Source: Siderastrea radians (taxonomy: Eukaryota > Cnidaria > Anthozoa > Scleractinia > Rhizangiidae). From it: a stretch of DNA of 64,000 nt. Positions 1-10,953 of the stretch are shown in pieces. Under the pieces are notes generated by a model. The model did no database searches. It was given only the letters and a program-made list of their open reading frames with translations, and was not told where the DNA came from. The position numbers and the translations under genes are program-made. The stretch spans positions 12,082,501 to 12,146,500 of the forward strand of contig OZ024895.1 of assembly GCA_964017195.1 (NCBI GenBank), read 5' to 3'. Position 1 is the first letter of the stretch. Each line of letters opens with the position of its first letter.

Positions 1-25
1 ATATTAAATTAAACAACTATTTTAT

Positions 26-959
26 TCAAAAGAAGAACAATTGCTTAGATTTAAGTGAAAACAGTAACAAGTGACAACGCTCAACGTGACTGCAAGACGT
101 CTGTTGTAGTATAAACGGCAACAGGAACATCTTTATTAGGCTGAAAATCTCACGTTTCTTAAAACAGTATTTGTGATAAAAGCTAATACCGCTGTATCTA
201 AGGAGCCATAGGTTGTGATTTTCAACTTTGCACAGAGAATGCAGTTCTGAAGAGCGAGGAATATATTGTCTTAGTAAAAATTTCAAACCTTTTCTATTGG
301 CTCTCTTTTGCTTTGTTCGGCATAATTTAGCTTTTCGAATTCCGGACGGTTCTCTGTCTCCCTTGCAAACTTGACAAGCCGCCTTGTTGTCATTTTCTAA
401 ACCACTGCTACGTGATTTGCGAATGTTAAGTCGGAAAATTACGTTAATGTGAGCACTGATGACCACGAGCATACCAAGCTGCTGCGCATGTCCTCCGCGG
501 GAACATCAAACGGACCTTGAACTCAACACCGGGGCCTTCGCTCACATATTATTTATACCGGTTGGAAGTCCAAAGGAATGCCAAGGATGTGCCCACATTT
601 TGCTCCAACTGGGCTGTATACTAGCTGTATACAGTTTAAGTAAGTGCCGCTGACCACTTCCTCCAAGATTAGGTCTGCAGGCTCGCTTTTGCTCGCCAGC
701 AATAACCTGTTTTATGTATTATTTAGGCATACATGAATTAGATACATGCCTTCTGTATACGGGATACTTCCTGTACGTCGTGCTTGTATTTTTCTGAAAA
801 TAAATCTGTGTTGTTGAAATTAGTCTCTGAAAGAATCTGTAGGCGTTCGGGCGGCCTTTGCATTGGCGACGAGGATGAACGAAGGAGGGCAGAAGGTGAG
901 GTGGCGGCACAAGTAATTTGCACTGTTACAGGGACAAGAAAACTTCGTACACACTATTA
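26..959. other. Sequence without a supported gene
   Basis: No gene is supported here. A minus-strand open frame of 148 codons spans 26-472 and has a Lys/Arg-rich stretch with a few cysteines, but I recognise no family and see no splice context. Shorter frames around 740-1100 overlap each other on both strands and look like chance. A fragment of an old mobile element is possible. Confidence 0.4.
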
Positions 960-1381
960 TAAAAGGGACAGGTTCACGGCTCGGTGCATGTGCATTGATC
1001 AAATTACTTTTTCCAGATTTATTAGTATTTCTATCGTTATTGATCCCACTCACATGTCTCAGCGATCACATACTATAGTAAGCCCAAGTAGAACGGCGAA
1101 GGGTTAAATTTGCAGGAAATATTAGTGGGTTACACCAACACAAGTACTGCCAACGTTGAATTTATTGTTGACTTGAAGGTTTTATTCCGTGATTGATGAA
1201 TTTACCGCTATTTGCACGCGCTTTGGTCAAATGGCTGCCAGGGGCGTGTGCAGATAGCTGAGAAATCATTAAACGCGAAACTTTGGCAAGAAAATTTCAC
1301 ACCCGAGCAATCTACTCTCTTCTGATTGGTTCTTTAACAATGCTATGAAAGAATATTGCTTGCGTACTCGCTACTGCTTGC
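960..1381. repeat. Tandem segmental duplication, copy 1 (about 420 bp)
   Basis: This block is repeated at 1574-1992 with a roughly 190-bp unrelated spacer. Both copies run from AAAGGGACAGGTTCA through GCGAAACTTTGGCAAGAAAA to TTGCTTGCGTACTCGCTAC in the same order and orientation, with scattered substitutions and small indels. This copy has an extra short insertion (ACACAAGTACTG region). No coding frame is shared between the copies. It could be a local duplication or two partial copies of one dispersed repeat. Confidence 0.8.
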
Positions 1382-1573
1382 AAAGGCGATAAAACAGCAT
1401 TTAGATTCATGAGCATGCGCTAAACCGTGAACCGTAAACCCTTTAACCAGGCGTCGCCATGAGGCGTCCGCTGTTTCATACATTAGGCTGGTTTTTGGGG
1501 GTTTACTTGCCCACCATCTTGCACCCGGACACGGTCTCGGGAAACTTCCGGTTTTCTCTTGATGGTTATACCT

Positions 1574-1992
1574 TAAAGGGACAGGTTCATGGCTCGGCGC
1601 ATGTGCATTAATCAAATTACTTTTTCCGTTTTATTAGTAAGTATATCGGTTGATAATCCTACTCACGTGTATTTCAGGGATCACATACTTTAGGAAGCCC
1701 AAGCAGAACGGCGGAGGTCTAAATTCGTAGGAAATATTTGTGGATTACACCGACACTGCCAACGTTGAATTTATTGTTGACCCGAAGGTTTTATTCCACG
1801 GTTGATGAATTTACCGCTATTTGCACGCGCTTTCGTCAAGTGCCTGCCAGAGGTGTGTGCAGATAGCTGAGAAATCATTTAACGCGAAACTTTGGCAAGA
1901 AAATTTCACACCCGAGCAATCTACTCGCTTCTGATAGATTCTTTAACAATGTTATGAAATAATATTGCTTGCGTACTCGCTACTCTGCTTGC
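1574..1992. repeat. Tandem segmental duplication, copy 2
   Basis: Second copy of the 960-1381 block, with the same motif order throughout. Divergence by eye is a few to ten percent, so the duplication is not very recent. The sequence after it (1993-2640) holds nothing I recognise. Confidence 0.8.
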
Positions 1993-2639
1993 TGTTTGTA
2001 TTCACGGTTTGGGCGCAACAGTAAATATCTCGTCGTCTCTGTGAAAACATTTTCAGTTGTGGGAGAATTTATATCGACGTTCCACGATCGAGTGGAACAG
2101 ATGAGCTGAGTTATCAGAGTTAAATCATTACATCATCCAGTCACGCTATAGTCAAATATTGTGTCACACAGTAACGCTTGCCGTCACCCCGATTGGTATG
2201 TTGAGTCGCGCTCTAATATTTCTTAACATGTGAGTGGAGTGGGTCAGAACGGCCAGTTAAAATGCCCATTAGGCTTTCTTGTCTGTTCGTAATTCCAGGC
2301 GAAAGAACAGCGTAGGCAGAGCGTGACAGGAGTGGCTGGAAGGCATTGAGAGAGAACTCCGATATTTCAAAATTCAGAGCTCAGTGACAAAGGGAAAGAG
2401 CTCGTCCGTTAGGAAAAGAGTTTGCCTTATCCAGAGACAGCTGACGTGTATGTGAAACAACGAACGCGTTGAATGTCCCTTTTCTCCGAAAAAGAACAAG
2501 CATCACGCTCGTTACTTATACTTGAAGGCTTCCAGGGCATATGCCGCAAGATTTCAGGGAAAAGTGAAAGACTGAGATTTCGTGGATATACGTTCGAAGA
2601 AAGGATCCTCGAGCACATTATCCAGACCATCGATAACAA

Positions 2640-2856
2640 AAGTTAATTGTATGAAAGAGAATGTATGAGAAAAAAATCACATAATGTAAAATGTGGAGCA
2701 AAGATCCAATATATAGACGACCATCGCAGTTGTACAGGCAACTTAAGCAGTTGCGAAAAGAAAGCCTGAAAATAATTGAGGCTTGAACGGGATTTGAACC
2801 CATGTCCCTGTGATTGAGGTGCAGCTCTTTTACCAACTAAGTTATCAGGCCAACTA
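2640..2856 (-). mobile_element. tRNA-derived SINE
   Basis: Read on the minus strand, a tRNA-like head starts near 2852 with an A-box-like TTAGTTGGTAAAAGAGC and a B-box-like GGTTCAAATCCC. It is followed by a tail with CAGGCTTTCTTTTCGCAACT and AACTGCGATGGTCG. That tail, which I recognise from anthozoan SINEs, shows this is a retroposed SINE, not a tRNA gene. The tRNA-like head cannot be confidently folded into a functional cloverleaf. The 3' end near 2640 is approximate. Confidence 0.75.
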
Positions 2857-3189
2857 GTAGCTGGTCTCTCTGTTAGTTTGTTCTGTACCCGTAAAAGAGG
2901 AATACGTATACATCAAAGAGAATGTGCTACAAGAACGTCGCAGATAGAGGTTTTCGTGCTCATTCCGGGTAGTTAAAATACACACAACGGGTGAATGGAA
3001 TTTAACGACCAGGGAAACCGTGGAAATGTGATTTTTGCGAACTGATTAGAGGCCATTTAAAATGAAAAGGGTTTCTTGCATTCTAAAAGGAATTCAGCAA
3101 ATGCAGCAATGGAAGCATTATGTAGCAGCGTGTAAATTTGACGACCTTCATATCTGTAAGCCTAGAAGACAGCGACTATGTAGATGAAG

Positions 3190-4640
3190 AATCAAACGAA
3201 GAATTAACCATCTGAGGAAGCTGAAATCACAAGTTCCAATGACGAATGTTTCCGACAGGCAACAGAGCATCTAGCGAAAGCCCAGAAAATTGATGAAATG
3301 GGCAAAGATGGCACTGGCACTACCGACAGGACTGTGAGAATACGATTGAATGACGTTGGTATACAAACTGAAGTATGACAACGATGCAGGTGCTGACATT
3401 GTGGATGAATACTAGTTTCAAAGCATTTGTGCATAGGACAGGTAAAGAGTCCTTAACAAGTCGTAGAATCCAGGAAGGAAAAACTGCATACTCTTCAACA
3501 CAAACTCGAGGTTTAGGAAGAATTTGTAATGAGACATAGTAAGCTTGCACGATTTATTGTGGTTTTGGAAGGATCCAGTCACCGGTGATTGGCGAGGAAA
3601 CCCTGGCAGAGTTGGGCATGCTGAATATTCAACCAGACGGCACTTTGTGGAAACCAGTAGGATCAATACCGTTTAGTGGAGGGGTACGCAAGAGATGGGA
3701 GATTCGTTTAGCAAGCGCAGTCATCTGTTCCAAGGTATCGGGATAAAAAGGACAGAAATAAGTGATGGGAAGATCCTGGGTCGATTCCACCTGAGGCCCG
3801 GCATAGTACCAATGATACAGGTACCAGGGCAGGTAGGGACCAATAAGAAAATGGGTAGGCTAAAGCATAAGAAAAGACATTTTTGAGAAGGTACCTGATA
3901 CCGAATCAATTACATGGTGCTTCCCTGTGGTATAACAACTAAATCGGCAAGACAGAAACGCACATGATCAGAGCGAGCATTGATTTAAGAGTCCTAAACC
4001 AGCACATGGAACGTAGTCGATTTCACTGGCACCAGTGTATAAGGATTTCACCTTCACGGTTCATGATTGTACTACTTGGATCAAATGAGACCTCCGCCAG
4101 GGACACCACCAATTAGTGTTACACCCAGAATCAAGATCAGTCGTTACATTTAGCAGCCCGCGGGGCAACTTCGGAAACACGAGGCATATATTTGGCGCAA
4201 AGGCTTTTAAGACTTGCTGGAGGAAGCAGTAAACAGAATTTTTGGTGACAACACGCGATGCCTTATCCAAAGAGATGACGTTCTGATTTGAAAAAATAAT
4301 TGAAAGAGCACAACGAAACGTTTAGAGTCAGTAGTCCAGGGAGCTGAAGATTCCCTACATAGTACGCTCACGGCTTTGCTTGAGGCAACAGATGCTTGGT
4401 CAGTAAACTTCTCAAACTCATTAATAATTCATAAAGAGAAAACAAAGGAAATCACTACCGTGACCGTGGTTTGGATACCGGATCTTAATTAGCATAAAGT
4501 TTTGCGAACTTTTGCTTTGAATTTCTCCAAGAATCATGAATGGTTCGAGAAGCCATATCAAAAACTCGAAATAGTGTTTCATCAGTTATCCAAACACCTC
4601 GAAGTCGGTCAAAAAAACTCGGCTGCGCCTCGTTTTTTCA
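3190..4640 (+). pseudogene. Degenerate Ty3/gypsy-like pol relic, 5' part
   Basis: Broken plus-strand frames recall LTR-retrotransposon Pol. Near 3590-3650 an ETLAELGML-like stretch with a following PDG resembles the end of the protease region. Near 3975-4015 a stretch ending in RVLNQHMER resembles RT motif 'DxRxLN'. Near 4123-4190 HPESRSVVTF followed by GNF and FGAK resembles the RT block before the catalytic YxDD. Stops and frameshifts separate these pieces, so this is a dead copy. It continues at 5976-6260 after the LINE fragment. Family assignment is from motif memory only. Confidence 0.5.
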
Positions 4641-4655
4641 ACCACTTCTCGGGGT

Positions 4656-5928
4656 TTGGATATCCTGATGAAACACTCTTTCTCGTGTTTGATATATTAC
4701 ATCAACAATGGCCTTCTAAATGGCGTTGTCTTTATTGACCTTACTAAGGCATTCGACACCATTGATCACGAGATTATCTTGCGTAAGATGTCATACTTGG
4801 GTGTCGATCAGGCAGCTATAAAGTGGTTCTCATCGTGCTTAAGTGGCCGAACCCAAAGATGTAGTGTCAACGGCAAACTATCAACTGCTCGTACCCTCAG
4901 TTGCGGCGTGCCTCAGGGCAGCAGATTGGGTCCTTTGCTATTTTTAATTTACATTAACGATCTCCCGAACTCCCTGCAGAACGCTGTACCAAGAATGTTT
5001 GCCGATGATACCAATCTTACGTTATCGGTTAAGACGTTAACAGAGCTTAAGCTGGCTTTAGCCCCTGAATTAATTAAATAACCTTAGTTGTTGGCTGAAA
5101 GCTAACAAGCTCAGTTTAAACGTTGCCAAAACAGAGTTAATGATTATTGGATCAAGGCAAAGACTATCTGTTCAATGTGACGACGTAGAAATCAGAATTG
5201 ATGACCAAATTATCGAGAGAGTTGATCATACTAAATCTTTGGGTCTTATCATTGATGCTCATCTCTCTTAGTGTAAACACGTTGAAGAGATTTGCAAGAA
5301 AGTCTCTTCGGCTATAGGTGCCCTTAAACGAGTGCGGCCCTTTATATAGAAAGAAACTGCAATTCAAATTTATATCGCTTTAATTATACCACATTTTGAT
5401 TACTGCAGCCCTGTCTGGGACTGTCTGAGTGGTTACTTGAGTGATAAGCTCCAAAAATTACAGAATCGCGCAGCCAGAGTTATTACTAAATCACCCTTTG
5501 ATACAAGCTCAAACCACCTTCTGTCCACCTTCGACTGGGAGAGGCTATTTCTTCGACGAAAGAAACAGAAAGCCTTGATGATGTTTAAAACTATGAATGG
5601 ACTTGCCCCAGATTATCTTCAAAGTCTTTTCTCTCAGCGTCACTCTGTTTATAACTTGAGAGACTCTGAGGGAAAGCTGACGCTACCCAAACCAAACACC
5701 AACTATTTGAAACGAAGGCTTCTCTTACAGCGGTGCTATGTTATGGAATAACTTGCCCAAACGCCTAAAAAATGCTGTATCTGTTAATAATTTTAAGCAA
5801 ATTATTAAGAAGATAGCTGATATATCGGATTCCCACACGGCAATCATGTGAAGCAGTTGTAATTAGTTTTAGTTATTTACTTAATTAAGCTTAATTAACT
5901 GATGATTTTCCGTGTTTAAATAAAGTTC

Positions 5929-5966
<38 letters not shown>

Positions 5967-5975
5967 GTTACTTAC
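4656..5975 (+). mobile_element. Non-LTR retrotransposon (LINE) fragment, RT and 3' end
   Basis: The frame 4656-5081 encodes RT motifs: FIDLTKAFDTIDH (motif A with its Asp), GVPQGSRLGPLLFLIYINDL (motif B) and MFADDTNL (FADD catalytic box). After a frameshift near 5081 the same RT continues through KSLGLIIDAHLS, then, with stops at about 5270 and 5347, through YCSPVWDCLSG and the thumb-like 5437-5751 frame (LQNRAARVITK). The copy ends in a (CTTA)n tail at 5929-5975, typical of jockey/CR1/L2-like LINEs. The 5' end is truncated; the endonuclease is absent. It interrupts the older gypsy-like relic. Confidence 0.85.
5929..5975 (+). repeat. (CTTA)n tail of the LINE
   Basis: About ten copies of CTTA, one with a substitution (TTAGTTA), directly after an AATAAAG-like signal. 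This is the 3' terminal microsatellite left by target-primed insertion. Confidence 0.9.
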
Positions 5976-6260
5976 ATTTAACAAGCCTAAGTGAGAATGT
6001 GGCCATGGCCAGGCGCAAATTACCTTTTACGGCTACCGATTTGGCAAAAAGGTCTTAAAACCTACACCCGAGAAAGAAAAAGCCATTCAGAAATGCTCAC
6101 ACACAAAGTCTAAGTCGAAATGAGAAGTTTCCTTGGCAAGGCTGGTTACCTTTCCAACTTTATACTCCGATATGCCTCCCACACGAAACCTTTGAGGGAG
6201 CTTACACGGAAAGAAGTGCGATATGCTAGTTTTTCTCACTGACGCGGCTTGTGACATTTC
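5976..6260 (+). pseudogene. Degenerate Ty3/gypsy-like pol relic, 3' part
   Basis: With frame changes, this stretch shows a YGYRFGKKGLKP-like block, EKEKAIQKC, SEMRSFLGKAGYL and KPLRELTRK. These match, in order, the RT-to-RNase H connection of Ty3/gypsy Pol (FLGxxGY and PLxxLT motifs). It follows directly from the 3190-4640 piece once the LINE is removed. It is not coding. Confidence 0.55.
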
Positions 6261-8047
6261 ATTCTTGCCGAGTTAAGCACTGGCTTTGCTATACCAAACC
6301 TTGTTTTCTGGCATTCGCCGGTGATTTATGGCCAAGAAAGCTAAACCACTCTTGTTTCATCATTTCTTCAAACTAGTGGCTCTCTCTAGTATTTCTCTGG
6401 TCAGCGCTCATTATATTTTCTTTTAGGGCAGTGGCTCTTGGATCAGAGCGTGCTTCGAAGTAAGTAATTATCTTGATCTGCGTAAATCAGCCATTTTGAG
6501 GCCACAGTCTTCGTAGTTAGTAGTAATATCTATACATCAAACCAGTGGCCGGTGTCAAGTTATCTGACGGATTATTTGGTTACTTCGTTGTATTATATAT
6601 CTTTGTGGTGCCATCATCAAGGATGTAATCCCAACTGTTTGGAGCAGCATGAATTACACTACAACAGGAAAACCTGTGGTTTGCCAAAGACGGGCCCTTA
6701 CAAGCTACAACCAGTGACAGAAGTCGTTGCCACACCCTCATGATGTGACAGTGATTGTAGCATTTTTAAACTTATTCTATTCAGTAATATATATTTTGTG
6801 GGTTCTATTTTGGAAATTGCAAAAAAATACGTACCGAGAAAGCGATAGCTACCAGTAGTTACTATAATTAAAACTTTGAATTATCCTATAACCCTCGCAT
6901 TTTGAATATTTTGCGGCACAGTAGTAAATGGCACACGTTTGAAGAAAATAACTATATTCGCATCACTACTATGATTAAGCAATCAATCAATCATCGTGAC
7001 CTTGAACAAACTAAAATGACCAAAATTTTGTAGAACTAAAAGAAGGGGCCCTACAGGCCCTTCTTAATAAATCAGTTAAATCACCTCGGTTCGATACTCT
7101 GGGAAAGAGACAGTAATCTTTTACTAGCCTGGTTACTCTGTACTGTGGGGCTCCATTTTCTATTGCAGATCTTTCACTTTGATAACTTATGAATTATTAA
7201 GTCAGTTGTTGACAATAACTGCAAATTACATTGCTCATGAAGCTTGAATTTTTATTGCGTTGACTGACCTGAAATCGAAATACGCATTTTCAGTCGCATT
7301 ATAAGAAGGTAAAAACTCCAGCAAAACCTAGCCTGATTACAATGTCTGCTAAAAGTGTGCCCTGATGACTAAGTCAGCGACTTACCAAAATAACTACTAC
7401 TAGGTGCTCACGAAGCATGAATTCTTATATCGAATGATTGATCTGATTTTTTGCCAAGTAATTTAACTGGGAATTTTCCTTGACAGTATAGTTAGTTTCT
7501 ATTTGTTCTTACCTGCCTTGGGGACGAACGTTGAAGTCAAAAGAATAACGAAGGCTACAGATATGGCACGTTTCCTCATGCTGACAGAATGCCTGTTTTG
7601 CATTAATTAAGAAGTGAATTTAAATGTATATAACTGGCGCAAAAAAAATGTGTCAAGGTCAAGCCTCGAGGTTAACGTGACAGTTTCAGACGAAATGTTC
7701 AAGCTGGAAGCAGTAGATTATCTATATGCATGTTATTTGACAAGTTCACGGAAGCAAGTTATCGAAATCATCTAGACTGCACTGCTCGAACTCGTTGTCT
7801 GTGATTACCATTCAACAGTTTTAATCTCTGAGGAGACACACAGTAGGCAGAAAGCTTAGCCACGGTAGTCAGTTACATGGTATTACATTAAACGGTTTAC
7901 TCAAGCCAATTATGACAGTCCCCTGGCAACCAAGGAATTGTGAACAAGCGCTCCCGAGTTCCAGTCTGCTGGATGAGATGTGGTTATATAGATAGCTTCA
8001 CTGACTATATTCTTTTCTTAAGGACAATATAACAAACACTCCTCTAA
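6261..8047. other. Intergenic sequence, no gene seen
   Basis: AT-rich sequence without a supported open frame. A small inverted repeat around GGGCCCTACAGGCCC lies at about 7045-7065. Nothing else is recognisable. Confidence 0.5.
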
Positions 8048-8178
8048 GGTGCGGGATTGCAGAAAAACGCCTCACACTCATTTGCATCTCATTGGATAAC
8101 AAAAGAATAACAAAACAGCACATTTGTCATATGCCTCGTTCTTTTAAGCTCTGAATTAATTTTCCGCAATCCCGCACC
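8048..8178. mobile_element. Short hairpin MITE (131 bp)
   Basis: GGTGCGGGATTGCAGAAAA at 8048-8066 is matched in inverse orientation at 8160-8178 with one mismatch. The flanks share CACTCCT and TAA, suggesting but not proving a target-site duplication. No coding capacity; superfamily unknown. Confidence 0.7.
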
Positions 8179-8582
8179 TCACTCCTAATAGTGGACAATG
8201 CTGTCATTTTAGCAGAACATACAGTGCATGGCTTTTATCTGATGGCTCTGCAGGCAATGATCAATACTGATGTCCCCAGAACGGCTCATTAGTGCATGGT
8301 ATCTGAAATAGCATGCACGTGTGAGAGCACAACCATTGGCTGTTTATTTGTCTGTCTATTTGACTGTATTTAACAATTATTCCACGGGCGCGTGTTAACC
8401 AACAAGTGCGAGTGGAGTAATTTATTCCGTAAATGTAAAACCTCAGTATATCGCTAAATTTTTGGCCAAAATTTTGCCTCGCAACAAAACCTTTTTAACA
8501 CCATGGCACTTGTCATGACATCTTATTTCCTAATAAGGCAAAAAGCAACGTTGTTGGTTGATAACCGGTGTGTAAGCCAATC

Positions 8583-8668
8583 AGAATAGCCTGCATGCCA
8601 GGCGCCGAAAGGAGTTAATTTTCCTATTCCCTTTCGTTTTAGCGCCTGTCACACAGGCTATAACAAAA
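8583..8668. repeat. Imperfect inverted repeat
   Basis: ATAGCCTGCATGCCAGGCGC near 8587 and its approximate inverse near 8643-8663 (AGCGCCTGTCACACAGGCTA) flank about 35 bp. It is probably a small MITE or a stem-forming repeat. No function is assigned. Confidence 0.5.
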
Positions 8669-8891
8669 ACCTAGAAATTCAGTATCCGAGACTGTTAATT
8701 TCACGTAACTGTACACCATATATGGCGATCGGAATCCTTATAGGCGCAAGGGCTCATGGGAAGGTTAATGATACGAAGTCGCACGTAGTTTCCCATAATA
8801 TGCGTTGCCTTAGCATACTTTTCGTACACACAGTACAGTGCTAAACAAGGAAGTGAACTACAGTAGGTACGGGTGATGCCTGAAAAACAGG

Positions 8892-8955
8892 ATGAAAATC
8901 ATAGAATACTTCATTTTATTGCCGTTTCAATTTATGTTATTGTTCGACAATGGTG
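8892..8955 (+). CDS. Ig-superfamily surface gene, exon 1 (signal peptide)
   Basis: The ATG at 8892 opens a 21-codon exon encoding MKIIEYFILLPFQFMLLF followed by DNG, a typical hydrophobic signal peptide. It ends at a strong donor (G|GTAAGT) in phase 1. The upstream ATG at 8877 is in another frame and would give phase 2, which does not fit the next exon, so 8892 is preferred. Exon 2 at 10178 begins in the matching phase. The product is inferred to enter the secretory pathway and reach the cell surface or be secreted. The promoter is not recognisable. Confidence 0.7.
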
Positions 8956-9237
8956 GTAAGTATTGAAGTTTACTTAGATTGTGTTTGAAATCGACTTGTT
9001 CGAAGTCACGTTCATCAGGATAAGCTTAAATGCATGAAAGAGGTTGTAGCTTCTTCCATTGTATTTTAAAATTCAAAACCTTCGAACCTTTCGTTTATAA
9101 TTGAAGCGACATCCTTATTCTACATTAAAGTTATGACCCTGACGGGTGAACTGTTTTGATTGCTCGCGTATTGTGAAGTGTTGTGAAAGAGAAAATTTTG
9201 TCACTGCGGAATTTAGCGAACATTTAGCTTATTCTTA

Positions 9238-10092
9238 CCGTATTTCCTCGAATAAGCGCCCGGGCGCTTATTTAAAATTTCGGCTAAAAGGAGGGGCGCT
9301 TATAAGAAGGAGGGCACTTAATCGAGGGGGGCGCTTATTAAGTTTTCCTTTCAACGAACTGTACTTTATTTTGGCTAAATCTTTACTAGAAAAACAAAAA
9401 CTATAACATTATCCACGTAAATGTAACGTCAATATTAATGTCTTTCGTTTGTTAAAGGGGCATAGTCACGCTATTTTAGTTCACTTTAAAAGTCAAAAAT
9501 ATGTCCTCATATCAATGAACGCCCACAAATAAACAAATAATGGTCTAGTTTTGTTACCAAAGACTATATTACTTCACTGAATCTATTTTCTGTCGTTTGT
9601 TGCTACGGATGGCACGGATTGAAATGGATGCAATTTGAAAAAATTAGGCTAAACTTTTCAAATTCTTTCAGCGTGTTGACATTAAATCGATACTAAATGG
9701 TCGTGGTTTGTTTTCTCTTAATGAAATTAAGTTAATATCTTCCTGTAAATGTTCAAACACAATTGGGCATGTATAAAGTTAGCTACCGAAAATTTTAGCA
9801 CAGTTTTGACCAGAAATCTGCAAAATGCTCGTGACTATGCCTCTTTAAAACAGTGGTTGGTAATCAAGCTTACCGTAGTTCCATTGTACACTTTACACAC
9901 AAATAAAGTGGCAATAGAAGCAGGTTTTCCTTCTATCCCTGCTATTTAAGAAAGTGATCTGTTGTTGAGGGGGAGGGGAGGGGGGCGCTTATTGGAGAGG
10001 GGGCGCTTGTTTGATATTATGGCCTAGGGGATGGGCTCTTATTCAGGGGAGGGCGCTTTTTAGAGCGTGGGCGCTTATTTGAGGAAATACGG
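9238..10092. mobile_element. Non-autonomous TIR element, GCGCTTAT type (855 bp)
   Basis: Terminal repeats CCGTATTTCCTCGAATAAGC (left) and the inverse of GCTTATTTGAGGAAATACGG (right). Just inside both ends are repeated GGGCGCTTATT-like words in both orientations, so each terminus can form stem-loops. The left flank shows TA, the right flank CA, suggesting TA targeting with one mutation. No transposase. It lies in intron 1 of the Ig gene and shares its architecture with 10954-11942 and 23206-24161. Confidence 0.8.
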
Positions 10093-10177
10093 CATATTAG
10101 TTAAACATCGAGTGCAAAGCGAAGGCTTACTTCTTTTTGACAGTAGGTAAAGTAACATGAACTGTTTTGCTTTGTAG

Positions 10178-10513
10178 AATCGCTGGCACCTAATATTACA
10201 GTGGCACCTAACTCAACAGTGTATGCAGTGGAAGGCGAAAGTCTCACTTTGACATGGACGTATGACCTTAACAACGGTTCATTTCAGTTGATGCAATTTG
10301 ATACTCAAGGCATAGCGTACATTGTACAGAAACTTTTCACACTGGCCCCTCAAATAGATGCTAGTTACGCTGGTCGAATAACAGCAAATGTAAATGATTC
10401 ATTTTCGTCGATCATATTCCTTGCAGTGGTCAAAGCAGACAGCAGATCCTATGATTTTAGCATTCAAAGCAACAGTGGTGTTACTGCGAGTAATGTGGTC
10501 ATTGTAGTCCAGG
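10178..10513 (+). CDS. Ig-superfamily surface gene, exon 2 (cysteine-less V-like domain)
   Basis: Flanked by TTTGTAG acceptor and GGTAAGT donor, 336 bp (112 codons), phase 1 at both ends as usual for Ig-domain exons. It encodes a V-like fold: VYAVEGESLTLTWTYDL (B and C strands with the core Trp), SYAGRITANVNDSFSSIIFL (D/E strands) and SRSYDFSIQ (the F-strand Tyr). The two cysteines normally placed before LTW and after the Tyr are absent. Several N-x-S/T sites occur (NIT, NST, NGS, NDS). The domain sits directly after the signal peptide, so it would be membrane-distal. It is similar in plan to exon 2 of the minus-strand genes at 38.9 and 42.4 kb. Ligand binding or recognition is an inference. 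Confidence 0.8.
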
Positions 10514-10953
10514 GTAAGTCATTGTTGATGTACATGTAGTTCTGAGCGTGTTAGTAAGGTGATAAGCTATGGTAAAGCGATAAGCTATGTTACCATGATT
10601 CTACGTAAATACTGCATATTTCTTGTGGGTTGGGGTGGAAGCAATATCACTGGTTGAGTTTTGATAGTTTGTCTGTCGTAGTCATTACAGCAGGTCAAAT
10701 ATAAAATTATTATCGCACTAAAAAGTTTCCCAAGGGCAACCTCTCCTCTGAGTATGTCATGCTAGGAGGGGGAAGGTGGAGGGGGTCTCTCCTTTGTTTG
10801 TCAAGGTGGAGCCCCCCAGATTGAACAGTGGTCAGATGCCAGTTGAAGAGAAGTCCCTGGTTCTCCAAGACTGGGTGTTAGGCCCTAGGCTAATCATCCA
10901 TTCAAAAAAGAATTAATTCCTTGCAGAAGCTTGAGTTATTCAAACCAAACATA

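Noticed and set aside
26..472. 148-codon minus-strand gene
   Set aside because: Long but without any recognised domain or exon signals; left as unassigned.
2781..2852. tRNA gene on the minus strand
   Set aside because: A and B boxes are present, but the sequence runs on into a cnidarian SINE tail and the arms do not pair well enough for a functional tRNA.
8877..8960. Alternative start for the Ig gene
   Set aside because: The ATG at 8877 gives a non-signal sequence and the wrong exit phase; 8892 fits both.
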